Of a stretch of DNA of 50,560 nucleotides, positions 39,347-48,781 are shown piece by piece. Source of the stretch: Minisyncoccota bacterium (GTDB lineage: Bacteria > Patescibacteriota > Minisyncoccia > JAHIHE01 > JAGLIN01); NCBI GenBank assembly GCA_028690055.1, contig JAQVBZ010000010.1, forward strand, positions 1-50,560. The letters are read 5' to 3'. A program made the position numbers and the translations under genes. The notes under the pieces were generated by a model. The model did no database searches, had not been told where the DNA came from, and was given only the letters and a program-made list of their open reading frames with translations. Numbering within the stretch: the first letter of the stretch is position 1; every line of letters begins with the position of its first letter.

Positions 39347-40483
39347 TTATCCCCGAATCGGCATAATAATATAAATAAAACTGTCATCTTTAACAGATTT
39401 GATCACTGAGGGAGCGTTCTCGTCGTTAGCATCCAATACTACTTCATCGCCGATAATACTATTCAGCCCGTCCATCAAGTATTTGTAGTTATACACCACT
39501 TCCAGATCCTTACCTGTAATCTTAGCCTCGATCTTGGCGTTATTATTTCCGATCTCGCTCGCCTCCGAACTTATTTCCACTTTATTATCAGCGCTAAGTA
39601 GAAATTTAACACTATTATTGGAAGAAGCAGAGAAAAAACCGGAGATACGCACCGCGTTAGTAATATCTTTGACATTAATAATCGCATTAGCCATGAATTT
39701 TTCAGGAACAATCTGCCGATAATCAGGATAACGACCTTCAATCAGCCGAGATAAGATATTAGCACTGCCAAAAGTAAAAACAATCTGATTCTCTGAAATA
39801 ATTATATCCAACATCTCATCTCCTTCCCCCAAGTCCCGCACAAGCTCTTGTACGGTACTGCGCGGGATAATTACACTCTTTAGGTCTCCCAATACCTCCA
39901 AGGCCTCTTGGCTGACATTTTCAGGCGAAACCTTGAGTGTTTTTTCCGCGAGACGATAACTGTCAGTTGAAACCAATACAATCTTATTTTTTTTGATTTC
40001 AGAAAGATCCAAAAGCACACCGGTGATTTCCATCCGCGATTCACTCACGGAAATCGCTGGGATAACCTGAGAGAGAGCCCTCTTGAAAATCTCACTCTTG
40101 ATCTTCAAAAAAGGCACGGCATCAATCTTAGGAGAAAGTGGATATTCTCGCGCATCCACTCCTTTGATATTTATCTTATAACCATTGCATTTGATATTGA
40201 CCATATCTTCCCGTGTTTTGATTTCCACATTACCATTAGGTAGATTGGAAATGAAGTTGGCAAAAAGTTTGGTTGGAACTGTGATTTCTCCATCCTCTTC
40301 GGTTTTTCCTCCTATCCAATAATTCACCGCTATTTCCAAATTAGTGGAAGAAAGCTGTAATCCTTTTTTGTCTGTTTTTAAAAGTACATTGTTAAGAATA
40401 GGTAAGGTGGTATTTTTATTTACAACCTTTCCAACGATACTCAATGCTTTGTTTAAATTCTCCTGTGTGCAAATTATTTTCAT
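39347..40483 (-). CDS. dnaN: DNA polymerase III sliding clamp (beta subunit)
   Basis: A 378-aa three-domain clamp that tethers the replicative polymerase. MKIICTQENLNKALSIVGKVV is the typical start; SSTNLEIAVNYW, VSTDSYRLAEKTL and the C-terminal YIIMPIRG are conserved positions (the C-terminal M-P-x-R is the clamp hallmark). Length is normal. It follows dnaA on the same strand with a 351-bp AT-rich gap that looks like part of oriC. Confidence 0.96.
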   Translation of the reverse strand: MKIICTQENLNKALSIVGKVVNKNTTLPILNNVLLKTDKKGLQLSSTNLEIAVNYWIGGKTEEDGEITVPTKLFANFISNLPNGNVEIKTREDMVNIKCNGYKINIKGVDAREYPLSPKIDAVPFLKIKSEIFKRALSQVIPAISVSESRMEITGVLLDLSEIKKNKIVLVSTDSYRLAEKTLKVSPENVSQEALEVLGDLKSVIIPRSTVQELVRDLGEGDEMLDIIISENQIVFTFGSANILSRLIEGRYPDYRQIVPEKFMANAIINVKDITNAVRISGFFSASSNNSVKFLLSADNKVEISSEASEIGNNNAKIEAKITGKDLEVVYNYKYLMDGLNSIIGDEVVLDANDENAPSVIKSVKDDSFIYIIMPIRG

Positions 40484-40834
40484 ATATTATGATTATTGTA
40501 TTGTATTTAAATTATTAATATATTAATAAAGTAGCAGTAGTAATAGAGAGGTTTTCGGTGGAAAAGTGTTTTGGGGCGCTTATCTTAGCCGAGAATGGGT
40601 TGCGTAAAATGTGTATATATCTTGTAGGAAGTTGTGTGGAAAACGGTTATATCTTTTGAGTTTTTTATATTATATCGGATATCGGATATTTATCAAGATT
40701 CTATCAACAGTTTATGGAATCTTTATCAGTAGGTTTTGAAAAGTTTTTCCATAGGATATCCACAGCTTGTGAACATATATAATAACGAGTCTTCAGTGTT
40801 GTTTATTTGGAAAACCGATATACTCCTTCGGTTT
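40484..40834. other. Probable replication origin region, dnaA-dnaN side
   Basis: AT-rich gap. DnaA-box-like 9-mers (consensus TTATCCACA or its complement TGTGGATAA): TGTGGAAAA (40635-40643, 8/9), ATATCCACA (40756-40764, 8/9), GGTGGAAAA (40557-40565, 7/9), TTTTCCATA (40745-40753, 7/9). Between them lies an AT-rich stretch with direct repeats (ATATCGG near 40673-40688) that could be the unwinding element. No perfect box here. Confidence 0.65.
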
Positions 40835-42193
40835 TTAATCGTTATATATCCTCTCGGTGATAAGATTGATCTCCTGTTCCACTACCTTGTCTTTTTCTAT
40901 ATCCTTAGATACTTTGTCGAAAGCGTGCATCGCGGTAGTATGGTCCCTTCCTCCTAGCCATGAACCGATTGAGGGAAAAGAGCTTTTAATTTCTTTGCGC
41001 ATCAGGTACATTGCAATCTGGCGCGGCTTTACATATTCCCTTTTACGGCTTTTGGTGATCATATCGTCGTGAGTGACTCCATAAAACTCAGCGACGTTCT
41101 TGATGATATCTTTAGGTGTGGTCGCTTTTTTGATCGGCTGGGAAACGATATTGGAAAGAATAGCTGTGGTCTTCTTTAAATCTGGATAACTGCCGTCCAA
41201 TTCACACACCGCCACGACGCGGTTGAGGGCACCTTGTAGCTCGCGGATATTTTTCTGGATATGTAGCGCGATATAGTTAAGAGACTCTTCCGGAATGTCG
41301 AATTTCTTTTCCTTTGCTTTGGCTTTCAGGATGGCGAAACGGATTTCATAGTCCGGAAAACCGACATCGGCTATCATTCCACCTTCAAAACGGGAACGCA
41401 GCCTTTCTTCCAGTGCCGGTATCGCCTTCGGTGGGCGATCGGAAGAGAGAACGATCTGCTTGCTGTTTTCATAAAGAGTATTGAAGGTGTGGAAGAATTC
41501 TTCTTGAGTTTTTTCTTTGCCCGCCAAAAATTGGATATCGTCAATTATTAATACGTCGATATCGCGATAAATATTTTTAAAGCTTTTGGTGTTTTTGCCG
41601 GAAATAGCTTCAATTAATTCATTGGTGAATTTTTCCGAAGAAGCGTATTTGATTTTTTTATTGGGGTCGTTCCTAAGAACTTCGTTGCCGATAGATTGCA
41701 AAAGATGGGTTTTTCCGAGCCCCACTCCCCCGTATATAAAAAGCGGGTTGTAACTTTGCCCCGGCTTTTTGCTGACTGCTACGCAGGCGGCATAAGCCAG
41801 TTCATTGTTTGGCCCGACTACGAAATTGTCGAAATTATAAGCGGAATTGAGAAAACCATCCGCATTTTTGGGTCGCTGTGGTGCATTTTCCCTTGTTGGC
41901 ACTTGCGACTCTGTTGAGTCTCTTTTGATCGGAGGGTTATCGCTAGGTTGTTGCCCGATCTTGTATTCTATAGAGGTAACCTCCGGGCAGACATTCTGTA
42001 TCGCTTTGAGGATTTCTTTATGATATTTGTTCTTAAGCCACTCTTTAGTAAAACCGTTAGGGACACTAATAATAATCTTCTCGTCCTGTATACTGGCAAT
42101 ACTGGTGTTTTTGAACCAGGTAATGAAGTTGGCTTTGCTGATGCAAAGTTCCAATTCACCCAAGGTGGCTTGCCAGAGTTGTTCGTTAGTCAT
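40835..42193 (-). CDS. dnaA: Chromosomal replication initiator DnaA
   Basis: A 452-aa initiator ATPase. Domain I (MTNEQLWQATLGELE), a linker with Pro/Asn, the AAA+ domain III with Walker A GGVGLGKTHLL and Walker B VLIIDDIQFL, then domain IV with the DnaA signature (KPRQIAMYLMRKE and GGRDHTTAMHA). The open frame runs to 42244, but the ATG at 42193 is chosen: domain I begins there, and the extra 17 residues would start upstream of the probable transcription start. The extended -10 (42233-42238) and a DnaA-like box overlap the leader. Confidence 0.96.
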   Translation of the reverse strand: MTNEQLWQATLGELELCISKANFITWFKNTSIASIQDEKIIISVPNGFTKEWLKNKYHKEILKAIQNVCPEVTSIEYKIGQQPSDNPPIKRDSTESQVPTRENAPQRPKNADGFLNSAYNFDNFVVGPNNELAYAACVAVSKKPGQSYNPLFIYGGVGLGKTHLLQSIGNEVLRNDPNKKIKYASSEKFTNELIEAISGKNTKSFKNIYRDIDVLIIDDIQFLAGKEKTQEEFFHTFNTLYENSKQIVLSSDRPPKAIPALEERLRSRFEGGMIADVGFPDYEIRFAILKAKAKEKKFDIPEESLNYIALHIQKNIRELQGALNRVVAVCELDGSYPDLKKTTAILSNIVSQPIKKATTPKDIIKNVAEFYGVTHDDMITKSRKREYVKPRQIAMYLMRKEIKSSFPSIGSWLGGRDHTTAMHAFDKVSKDIEKDKVVEQEINLITERIYND

Positions 42194-42219
42194 ATTTTTA
42201 AGCGGTAATGTCCTTTTAA

Positions 42220-42301
42220 AGTGGATAAGTGCATTATAGCACAACTCTTTTTGTTAAAGAAATGGCTTGTTTCCGTAGGGGGTGTGGATAACTTGTGGAA
42301 T
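42220..42301 (-). promoter_or_regulatory. dnaA promoter with DnaA boxes
   Basis: On minus, an extended -10 TG-C-TATAAT (42233-42238 plus upstream TGC) with a poor -35. A DnaA-like box AGTGGATAA (42220-42228, plus strand) covers the start site, a perfect box TGTGGATAA lies at 42283-42291, and TTGTGGAAT follows at 42293. DnaA autoregulation and a second origin cluster are both plausible. Confidence 0.65.
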
Positions 42302-42656
42302 AGGTGTGCAGGAGATGTGTAGATTTTATTGGTGTAAGATATGTTTTGTCAAGTCTGGATGATGTACGGTTTTCGGGGCGAAGCACGGTTTTCTGTTTGT
42401 TGTCCCGGAAGTCCAATGCTCTAAGACATCCATAATCCTGTGACTATACAAAGCAAGTGCCGTATTCTGATTATATTATTGTATATTATCCTTGTTTTAT
42501 ATCGTTTTAGGTGGGCGTCTTGCTTTGTCTGGACTTTTTTGATTTCCTACTGGGGACTACTCTTGTCCTTCCTCTCTTTCGCGGGGATAATCTCCGGCAA
42601 GGGTTATGATTCTTGTGGTATAAAAAAAGAGGAATTCAGCCTTTTATAAGGCGCCC
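42302..42656. other. Gap between dnaA and rpmH, left part
   Basis: No convincing gene. A 69-codon hydrophobic plus-strand frame (42440-42649, GTG start) has no Shine-Dalgarno and no family match, so I do not call it. GCCTT-TTAT-AAGGC at 42640-42653 is a small hairpin. Confidence 0.35.
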
Positions 42657-42945
42657 TCAGTTCATTTCACACATTATTCTTTTTGCTGCTCTCAATAGCA
42701 GCTCTTTTTGTTCTTGATATCCATTGGCTTTAAACCAACCTTTGATACTTATATATTCTGTAGTTGTTATTATTTCTTTGGCTCGTTCAAAAATCATAGT
42801 CGCGTATTGTTCCGTTTATTGTTCTTGGATAGGCACAAAAAGCTTCTCAACAGCTTCGGCTATCGTTAGGCTGCTTGTTTTTAGAGATTTTTGCTTGCTT
42901 GTTTAATAAGTCTGACACGGCTTCTTTCAGTGTCGGTTTTTTCAT
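42657..42945 (-). pseudogene. Decayed small gene near the origin
   Basis: On minus, GGAGG (42954-42958) lies 8 nt before an ATG at 42945 opening MKKPTLKEAVSDLLNKQAK. The frame stops soon, but the next frame continues with LTIAEAVEKLFVPIQEQ-stop, and a third with ATMIFERAKEIITTTEY through KELLLRAAKRIMCEMN-stop at 42657. Joined, these give one basic helical protein of about 95 aa, broken by two frameshifts or small indels. The family is not recognised. The strong Shine-Dalgarno argues that it was once a real gene. Confidence 0.5.
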
Positions 42946-43025
42946 ACATCGAACCTCCGTTTGTATTTGTATTATAATGAGAAACTGTGATTTGTCTATC
43001 CTTTATGCGGGGGCGCTCCTGCTTA

Positions 43026-43054
43026 TTGACTTAATCCTTTTCTTATACTATACT
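43026..43054 (+). promoter_or_regulatory. Promoter of the rpmH operon
   Basis: -35 TTGACT (43026-43031), 17-bp spacer, -10 TATACT (43049-43054); start near 43061, 32 nt before rpmH. Confidence 0.75.
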
Positions 43055-43092
43055 AATCCTAGTTTGTTAATTAGACATTTGTTTTAAATACT

Positions 43093-43227
43093 ATGAAAAG
43101 AACGTACCAGCCGAAGAAGAAGAAAAGGGCACGAACTCATGGATTCTTTGCAAGAATGCTAACTGTCGGGGGAAGAAGAGTTCTCTCCTCTCGCAGGAAT
43201 AAAGGCAGAAAGGCTCTGACTGTTTAA
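43093..43227 (+). CDS. rpmH: Ribosomal protein bL34
   Basis: A 44-aa basic protein starting [20 protein letters not shown] and ending GRKALTV, the full bL34 pattern. It is a component of the large ribosomal subunit. It is the first gene of the conserved rpmH-rnpA-yidD-yidC-jag string next to dnaA. Confidence 0.96.
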   Translation: MKRTYQPKKKKRARTHGFFARMLTVGGRRVLSSRRNKGRKALTV

Positions 43228-43259
43228 GTCTGAGCTCCTTTTGTTATAGGAAAAAAATA

Positions 43260-43610
43260 ATGCTGAGTAAAGAATTTAGGATTAGGAAACAAAAGGATTT
43301 TGATCATATCTTCGGAAAAGATGGATTCTTTTGTTCGCAGGACTTTCTAGCACTAAAAGCGATTCCTAATGGTCTGGCATATTCGCGCTTCGGTTTTATC
43401 GTGAGCAATAAGATCTCTAAGAGCGCGGTCAAGCGCAATCGCATCAAAAGGTTGTTGCGCGAAACAGTGCGCTTGAGATGGGAAAATATAAATCCGAGCT
43501 TTGACGTAGTGCTAATAGCAAGGGCGGATGTCTCGGAAAAGAGTTTCGAGGATGTGGATAAGACTGTGGATAGCCTGTTGAAAAAGTCCGGATTACTTAT
43601 AAGAAAGTAA
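43260..43610 (+). CDS. rnpA: Ribonuclease P protein component
   Basis: A 116-aa basic protein that assists RNase P RNA in tRNA 5' maturation. [13 protein letters not shown] at the start, the [18 protein letters not shown] core and the [10 protein letters not shown] signature are diagnostic. It lies 32 bp after rpmH and 13 bp before yidD. The RNase P RNA gene is not seen in this window. Confidence 0.94.
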   Translation: MLSKEFRIRKQKDFDHIFGKDGFFCSQDFLALKAIPNGLAYSRFGFIVSNKISKSAVKRNRIKRLLRETVRLRWENINPSFDVVLIARADVSEKSFEDVDKTVDSLLKKSGLLIRK

Positions 43611-43623
43611 AAAGTTCCTTTTT

Positions 43624-43860
43624 GTGGCAAAGAATATTATATTAAAACTTATACGTTTCTATCAAAAAACCTTATCTCTTGATCATGGTTTGTTTTCTTT
43701 TGTAAAAAACACCCAGGGCTGCTGCTTCTTTCCCTCTTGCAGCGAATATACCTATCAGGCAGTTGAAAAATATGGGATTTGGAAAGGCGGTCTTTTGGGG
43801 GTAAAGCGGATTTTACGGTGTCATCCTTTTGCTAAAGGAGGCATAGACCTTTTGAAATAA
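43624..43860 (+). CDS. yidD: Membrane protein insertion efficiency factor YidD
   Basis: A 78-aa protein with a short amphipathic N-terminus and the conserved Cys-rich core [15 protein letters not shown], followed by [12 protein letters not shown]. It assists YidC-dependent membrane insertion. It uses a GTG start at 43624, 13 bp after rnpA; no in-frame ATG would preserve the conserved N-terminal IRFYQKTLS motif. Confidence 0.92.
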   Translation: MAKNIILKLIRFYQKTLSLDHGLFSFVKNTQGCCFFPSCSEYTYQAVEKYGIWKGGLLGVKRILRCHPFAKGGIDLLK

Positions 43861-43879
43861 ATAAAAATAATATAAAAAT

Positions 43880-44641
43880 ATGTTCATATTCACCGAGCTT
43901 ATCTATCGTCCACTTTTCAATCTGTTGGTTTTTCTTTATGATATTGTCCCTGGAAATGATATCGGAGTGGCAGTTATCGTATTAACGATTCTGGTGCGGT
44001 TGGCACTTTACAAAGTGAACGGCAGGGCTATTAAGGGGCAAAGAGAACTGCAGGAAATTCAGCCGGAAATCAAAGAAATCCAGAAAAAGTATAAAGACAA
44101 CAAGGAAAAACAGGCGCAAGAATTGATGGCGGTTTATCAGAAACGCAAAATCAGTCCTTTTTCAGGATGTTTGCCTCTTTTGATACAATTCCCGATCATT
44201 ATCGCTTTGTATCAAGTGTTTATGAATGGTTTTCGCGGTGAGAGCTTGGATCTGCTTTATTCTTTTGTCCCTAATCCCGGTCATCTGAACACTATTTCTT
44301 TCGGCGGTATAATCGATCTAGCTAATCCTAATTTGATTTTGGCGGTTTTAGCCGCTTCGTTACAGTATTTTCAGACCAAAAGTATAATGAGTGTGGCGAA
44401 TAAGAAGAAAGAGGATGTTGAACCGAAAAAAAAGAGCGAAATGACCCCGGAGGAAAAGATGCAGGATTTCACGCAATCACTCAGCAAGAATATGATGTAT
44501 ATGATGCCGGCCATGACTCTCGTTTTTGGTATGACTTTCCCCTCCGGACTGGCTCTGTATTGGTCTGTTACTACCCTATTTGCAATTGTCCAGCAATACC
44601 TTATAATTAAAAAGCGTAAAGGAGAAGAGGCAAAGTCGTAG
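43880..44641 (+). CDS. yidC: Membrane protein insertase YidC (Oxa1 family)
   Basis: A 253-aa insertase without the large periplasmic domain of proteobacterial YidC. The conserved Arg of the hydrophilic groove is in LTILVRLALYK, followed by a charged coiled segment (EIQPEIKEIQKKYK), FSGCLPLLIQFPIIIALYQVF and the last helices (FGMTFPSGLALYWSVTTLF). A Lys/Glu-rich loop precedes the fourth helix. It lies 19 bp after yidD. Confidence 0.94.
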   Translation: MFIFTELIYRPLFNLLVFLYDIVPGNDIGVAVIVLTILVRLALYKVNGRAIKGQRELQEIQPEIKEIQKKYKDNKEKQAQELMAVYQKRKISPFSGCLPLLIQFPIIIALYQVFMNGFRGESLDLLYSFVPNPGHLNTISFGGIIDLANPNLILAVLAASLQYFQTKSIMSVANKKKEDVEPKKKSEMTPEEKMQDFTQSLSKNMMYMMPAMTLVFGMTFPSGLALYWSVTTLFAIVQQYLIIKKRKGEEAKS

Positions 44642-44727
44642 ATGTATTAAGGAATGGAAGATTATCCTGGCAAAATGCTCTTACGGGAAAGGGCATAATT
44701 CACAGCTTATAAGTATATTCAAAAAAT

Positions 44728-45237
44728 ATGTACAACAAAACTCAAGAAATGGTCAGACAAACTTTGGTAGATCTGCTTACGGTGATGGGGGTGAATGCTT
44801 CAATCGACGAAGAAAGGATCGAGACCATTAAAGATGGTAAGGAAATCTTTACGTTGAATCTGAAGACGGAATATCCTAACTTGCTGATCGGGCAGTACGG
44901 AGGAAACCTGCAGTGTTTGCAACATCTGGTAGGAGTTATTGTTAAACATAAATTGCTCGCCGAAGGTGGTGAGGCGGCTAGTCTCGAGGACGAAGTGAAA
45001 TTCAATGTTGATGTTAATGATTACAAGAAACAGAAGAAAGAGACTTTGGTGAAGCTGGCAGAGACGATGGCGGACCAAGTGGTTTACAGCAAGAACTCGG
45101 TGGCGCTCCGGCCGATGTCTCCATATGAACGCAAGGTTATACATTTGGAATTGGCGGATCGCAAGAATTTATCCACGGAAAGTGTAGGCGAAAATCTGAT
45201 GCGCCGCGTAATCATCAAATATGTGGAAGGAGTATAG
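44728..45237 (+). CDS. jag: Jag/KhpB-like KH-R3H RNA-binding protein
   Basis: A 169-aa RNA-binding protein. A KH domain has the GxxG-type loop LLIGQYGGNLQCLQ (about 51-64); an R3H-like domain follows (LRPMSPYERKVIHLEL to the end). The N-terminal Jag_N domain is reduced. It lies in the conserved position after yidC, with an 86-bp gap. KhpB proteins affect division and small-RNA binding in Gram-positives; the role here is inferred. Confidence 0.88.
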   Translation: MYNKTQEMVRQTLVDLLTVMGVNASIDEERIETIKDGKEIFTLNLKTEYPNLLIGQYGGNLQCLQHLVGVIVKHKLLAEGGEAASLEDEVKFNVDVNDYKKQKKETLVKLAETMADQVVYSKNSVALRPMSPYERKVIHLELADRKNLSTESVGENLMRRVIIKYVEGV

Positions 45238-45258
45238 TCTTTCGGCAGTAGAATAAAT

Positions 45259-45325
45259 TGTAACTTGCAAGGAGTGTGAAAATAAGTTTTCCTTCTTGCC
45301 CGCAGTTGCAGTTTATTTTTTTATA
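45259..45325 (+). terminator. Terminator of the rpmH-jag operon
   Basis: TGTAACT-T-GC (45259-45268) pairs with GCAGTTGCA (45302-45310), inner AAGGA/TCCTT (45269-45273/45290-45294), followed by a T-rich run ending T7. Confidence 0.6.
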
Positions 45326-45423
45326 GAGAAATAGTCCTATTATATCGGAAGCTCTTGTAAGAGAGATATCAGGGGTTCTGATGCCAAGCCGGCAAAACTA
45401 TATCACTGCGGAATCATCTTTTT

Positions 45424-45566
45424 TGTCATTCCGAAATGAGGTACTCCGATTGAGGAATCTGGGGAAGCCGCCATAATGATAACAAGGTTATCTCTATAAA
45501 TAATATTCACAAGCTCTTATGTATTTCCCAGATCCCTCACAGGCGAGTACTCCTTTCGGGATGACA
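45424..45566. repeat. 143-bp family B element (B10), inverted orientation
   Basis: It begins TGTCATTCCGAAATGAGGTA and ends ACTCCTTTCGGGATGACA. Relative to 34675-34813 it is reversed. The rest of the 456-bp gap 45238-45693 holds the operon terminator and nothing else recognised. Confidence 0.8.
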
Positions 45567-45693
45567 GTTTATGGGCGAGATATTTGCTTCAATTAAAAAT
45601 TTGTCAGTCGGTCATTAAGCCTGTACGGCTCCGCAGTGAAAAATGAGCTGCCGATTGATTTTTCAAAATTAAATGTGTAATTTTTAAAATATC

Positions 45694-47130
45694 ATGCCGA
45701 AACTAGATAAATTCAATCTGACACAAAAGATTGCCTATAACGCCGCCTTCTCTACGATTGCTCGCGTGTTGGAAATGGCGATAGTTTTCGTGACCATCAA
45801 ACTTACCACGACCTATTTGGGAGTAGAAGGTTTTGGGGACTATGGCACGGTGCTGGCGTTTGTATATATATTTTCCGTGCTGGCGGATTTCGGCCTCTAT
45901 TCTATCGTAGTGCGAGACATCTCCTTGCCGGATGCGGACGAGAGCCGCATCGTTTCCGGCGCACTTTCCATACGCCTTTTTTTGGGAGCGGTAATTCTGG
46001 GTGCAGCTTATTTCTTTTCTTTATTTTTCCCCTATTCTGAAATTGTGCATACAGGTATTTTGATTGCGGCGGCGGGTTACTGGTTCCTTAATGGCGTGCA
46101 AGTTCTGATGGGGGTTTTTCAAAAACATCTTCTGATGGACAAGGTGTCGATGGCGGAAGTGATGGGACGGTTGGTACAATTCGTGGGTGTATATGCTGCG
46201 GTAAAATATGATTTGGGGTTTTTGTTTATTATTAGTACGGTTTTCTGGGGAGCGCTCCTTAATTTTATCATAGTGATTTTTTACGCTCGTCAGTTGGTCA
46301 AGATCCGCCTCAGTCTCGATTGGGAACTTTGGGGGGATATGCTCCGGCGTGCCTTTCCTCTGGCGGTATCGGCAGTATTGGTGCTTATATATTTCAAGCT
46401 GGACACGATTTTCCTTTCCGTGATGAAAGACAGTTCGGCGGTTGGAATCTATAGCTTGGCTTATAAGATTATGGAGAATCTCATCTTCTTTCCTTCGATG
46501 CTGGTGGGGCTGACAATGCCGTTGATGAGCCGGAGTGCTTTTACTGATAGAACGCAATTCAAATCGATTATGCAAAGAACACTTGATTTCTTGCTGGTGG
46601 CTATCGTGCCGATCGTACTGGGTATTTTCGCGGTATCCGATAAGCTGATTATGCTTCTTTCTAAGCCGGAATTCCGTGATGCGGCACCGGTGCTCAATAT
46701 CTTGATTGTGGCGCTTGCTTTTATTTTTCTGGGCGCGCTTTTCAGCAATGTCATAATCGCGCTTAAAAGACAGAAGAGTTTGGCTTATATCTATCTCTGT
46801 GGCGCGATATTCAATGTGGTGGCCAATTTTATCGTCATCCCCCGTTACTCGTATTTCGGAGCAGCTTTTTCCACATTGGTGACAGAATTCTTGGTGACAG
46901 CGCTGATGGTCGTTGTGATTTATCGGGAAATAAAATTCATGCCCTCTTTTAAGAATCTCCTGCGTACCGGCGCAGCGGGACTTTTGATGTTCTCGGTTCT
47001 GTCGGTACTTTCCTTTTTGGATATTTTCTCTATGATGATAGTAGGTGCAGTCGTCTATGTTTCAGCCGCTTATCTTATAGGAGCGGTATCAAAGCAGGAA
47101 ATGGAAAAGCTTTTACACAAGAGGGTGTAG
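45694..47130 (+). CDS. Polysaccharide flippase (Wzx/PST type, MOP superfamily)
   Basis: A 478-aa membrane protein with 12-14 hydrophobic helices. The N-terminal TQKIAYNAAFSTIARVLEMA and YLGVEGFGDYGTVLAF match the polysaccharide transport/flippase pattern (Polysacc_synt). It probably flips a lipid-linked glycan across the membrane. Two O-antigen-ligase-like genes follow on the same strand, so all three may build a surface polysaccharide. Confidence 0.88.
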   Translation: MPKLDKFNLTQKIAYNAAFSTIARVLEMAIVFVTIKLTTTYLGVEGFGDYGTVLAFVYIFSVLADFGLYSIVVRDISLPDADESRIVSGALSIRLFLGAVILGAAYFFSLFFPYSEIVHTGILIAAAGYWFLNGVQVLMGVFQKHLLMDKVSMAEVMGRLVQFVGVYAAVKYDLGFLFIISTVFWGALLNFIIVIFYARQLVKIRLSLDWELWGDMLRRAFPLAVSAVLVLIYFKLDTIFLSVMKDSSAVGIYSLAYKIMENLIFFPSMLVGLTMPLMSRSAFTDRTQFKSIMQRTLDFLLVAIVPIVLGIFAVSDKLIMLLSKPEFRDAAPVLNILIVALAFIFLGALFSNVIIALKRQKSLAYIYLCGAIFNVVANFIVIPRYSYFGAAFSTLVTEFLVTALMVVVIYREIKFMPSFKNLLRTGAAGLLMFSVLSVLSFLDIFSMMIVGAVVYVSAAYLIGAVSKQEMEKLLHKRV

Positions 47131-47160
47131 TGTCCGGTTTTCCGATTTCGTGATATAACA

Positions 47161-47267
47161 TGGAGTAGCGGGTTTTAACCCGCGCTGCTGTCCTAAGCCG
47201 ATAAGACCTTTTGCTATCGCACGTTTGTCTGCATCGGACAACCGCGTAGGCTGAAGTCCGTTACTCC
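47161..47267. repeat. Family A paired-hairpin repeat (A6)
   Basis: TGGAGTAGCGGGTTTTAACC and the end TTACTCC; arms GCGGGTTTTAACCCGC and GTAGGCTGAAGTCCGT. It separates the flippase from the first ligase gene. Confidence 0.8.
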
Positions 47268-47303
47268 GCTTAGGAACCTCTTTTTATTTATCGAAACAAA
47301 ACG

Positions 47304-48770
47304 ATGTCTGCCGATTTTATAAAAAACAATCTCATCATAGTTTCACTTTCTCTCATCGCCGGATTTTTGATTGCGGTCAATAATCTTTCGATGTTTTTTA
47401 TTCTGTTCTCTTTCGTTTTTTTCTGGTTCGTTCTGGAAAGATTCGAGAGCTCGTTGGTACTGCTTGTTTTCTATCTCCCCTTCCAGGTCGCACTCAATGT
47501 AGCGGCCGGATTCGATCTCGCTTCGGGAAGGGTTTTTATATTGTTTCTTTTTATGGTGTGGATTTTTCGCTCGCTCAAAAATAAAAAGTTAGAGATAGAC
47601 TTTTCACTTGAGACTCTGCTTTTGACTCTGTTTTTATTCTTCGCGATATTTTCTCTTTCGCAATCTTTTGAGATGGACCGGGCTATCAGAAAAATTCTGG
47701 TTTTTCTTTCTGTCTTTCCTCTCTATTTCGTGCTTACCTCTCTTCCCGGCAGGAAAGATTTTATCTTGAAAATCGTGAAGGCGCTACTAGCGGGCGGACT
47801 GATTATCTCTCTTTTCGGCGCGATACAATTTTTTGCGCAATTCTTTTTTGGCATCAACCCGCTCTTTGATTGTTTTGCGAAAATCATCGCGCCGGTTTTC
47901 TACGGCAATACTTTCGCCGCCGAGGTCGTGGCCAATCCGAGCTGGCTGGTGAATGTCGGCGGCACGACGTTGCTGCGCGCTTTTGCCATCTTTTCCGATC
48001 CACATATCTTTTCTTTTTATTTGGGATTGATTACCCCGATCGCTTTTGCGGTCGTGATGCTTCCCTCAGATAATTTGAAAAAAGCGGGACTCGGGGGCAG
48101 TAAAAAATTTGTTTATCTGGCCTTCTTATTCCTTACTCTCGCCGAACTACTCACCTTTTCGCGTGGCGGTTATATGGGAATGTTCGCGGGATTTTTCACC
48201 TTGATTGTTTTGTTTTGGAAGCGCTTCGCCTCAGGACAGAAGAAAGCTTTACACACACTTTTAGTCATCGGAATCGTTTTTGCGACTACTATCAGCAGTT
48301 CGGTGCTGACTCGTTTCTTTTCCAGCTTCGATCTTACGGAAGGCTCGAATATGGAGCGGATGAAAAACTGGCGGCAGGGTCTCGATATCTTTTCAGATAA
48401 GCCTCTCACCGGAGTCGGTATCGGCAACTATTCTTTTTATCTTGATCCCACAACGGCTTATCGTACCCCCATTTACGCACACAACCTTTATCTCGACTTA
48501 GGGGCAGAGCTGGGAATTTTCGCGCTCCTCGCTTGGGTATTGCTGATTGTTGTGATCGTCGTGGAACTTTTTATTGCGAGCAGGCGGACTTCGGACAAGA
48601 CGCTTTCTTATCTCGCGCTGGGCCTCATCGGTTCATTTGTCTGGTATTCGGTCCATTCCTTCTTTGACACCTCGATTTACGCACCTAATATCCTGGCGAT
48701 ACTCACAGCAATACTCTCTCTAGCGGTTTTAGTGATAAGATATGTTAAAATGGAAGAAGGAAAGGTTTAG
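47304..48770 (+). CDS. O-antigen ligase-like membrane protein (first)
   Basis: A 488-aa protein with about 12 membrane helices and the Wzy_C/O-antigen-ligase region: FSRGGYMGMFAGF, then the long outer loop with LTGVGIGNYSFYLDPT and the conserved His in YAHNLYLDLGAELG. It probably polymerises or transfers a surface polysaccharide. The ligase His/Arg positions appear present. No polymer can be predicted. Confidence 0.82.
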   Translation: MSADFIKNNLIIVSLSLIAGFLIAVNNLSMFFILFSFVFFWFVLERFESSLVLLVFYLPFQVALNVAAGFDLASGRVFILFLFMVWIFRSLKNKKLEIDFSLETLLLTLFLFFAIFSLSQSFEMDRAIRKILVFLSVFPLYFVLTSLPGRKDFILKIVKALLAGGLIISLFGAIQFFAQFFFGINPLFDCFAKIIAPVFYGNTFAAEVVANPSWLVNVGGTTLLRAFAIFSDPHIFSFYLGLITPIAFAVVMLPSDNLKKAGLGGSKKFVYLAFLFLTLAELLTFSRGGYMGMFAGFFTLIVLFWKRFASGQKKALHTLLVIGIVFATTISSSVLTRFFSSFDLTEGSNMERMKNWRQGLDIFSDKPLTGVGIGNYSFYLDPTTAYRTPIYAHNLYLDLGAELGIFALLAWVLLIVVIVVELFIASRRTSDKTLSYLALGLIGSFVWYSVHSFFDTSIYAPNILAILTAILSLAVLVIRYVKMEEGKV

Positions 48771-48781
48771 TCTACGTGTTT

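Noticed and set aside
42440-42649. 69-codon hydrophobic plus frame near the origin
   Set aside because: GTG start, no Shine-Dalgarno, T-rich DNA gives hydrophobic codons by chance. Could be revisited if conserved.
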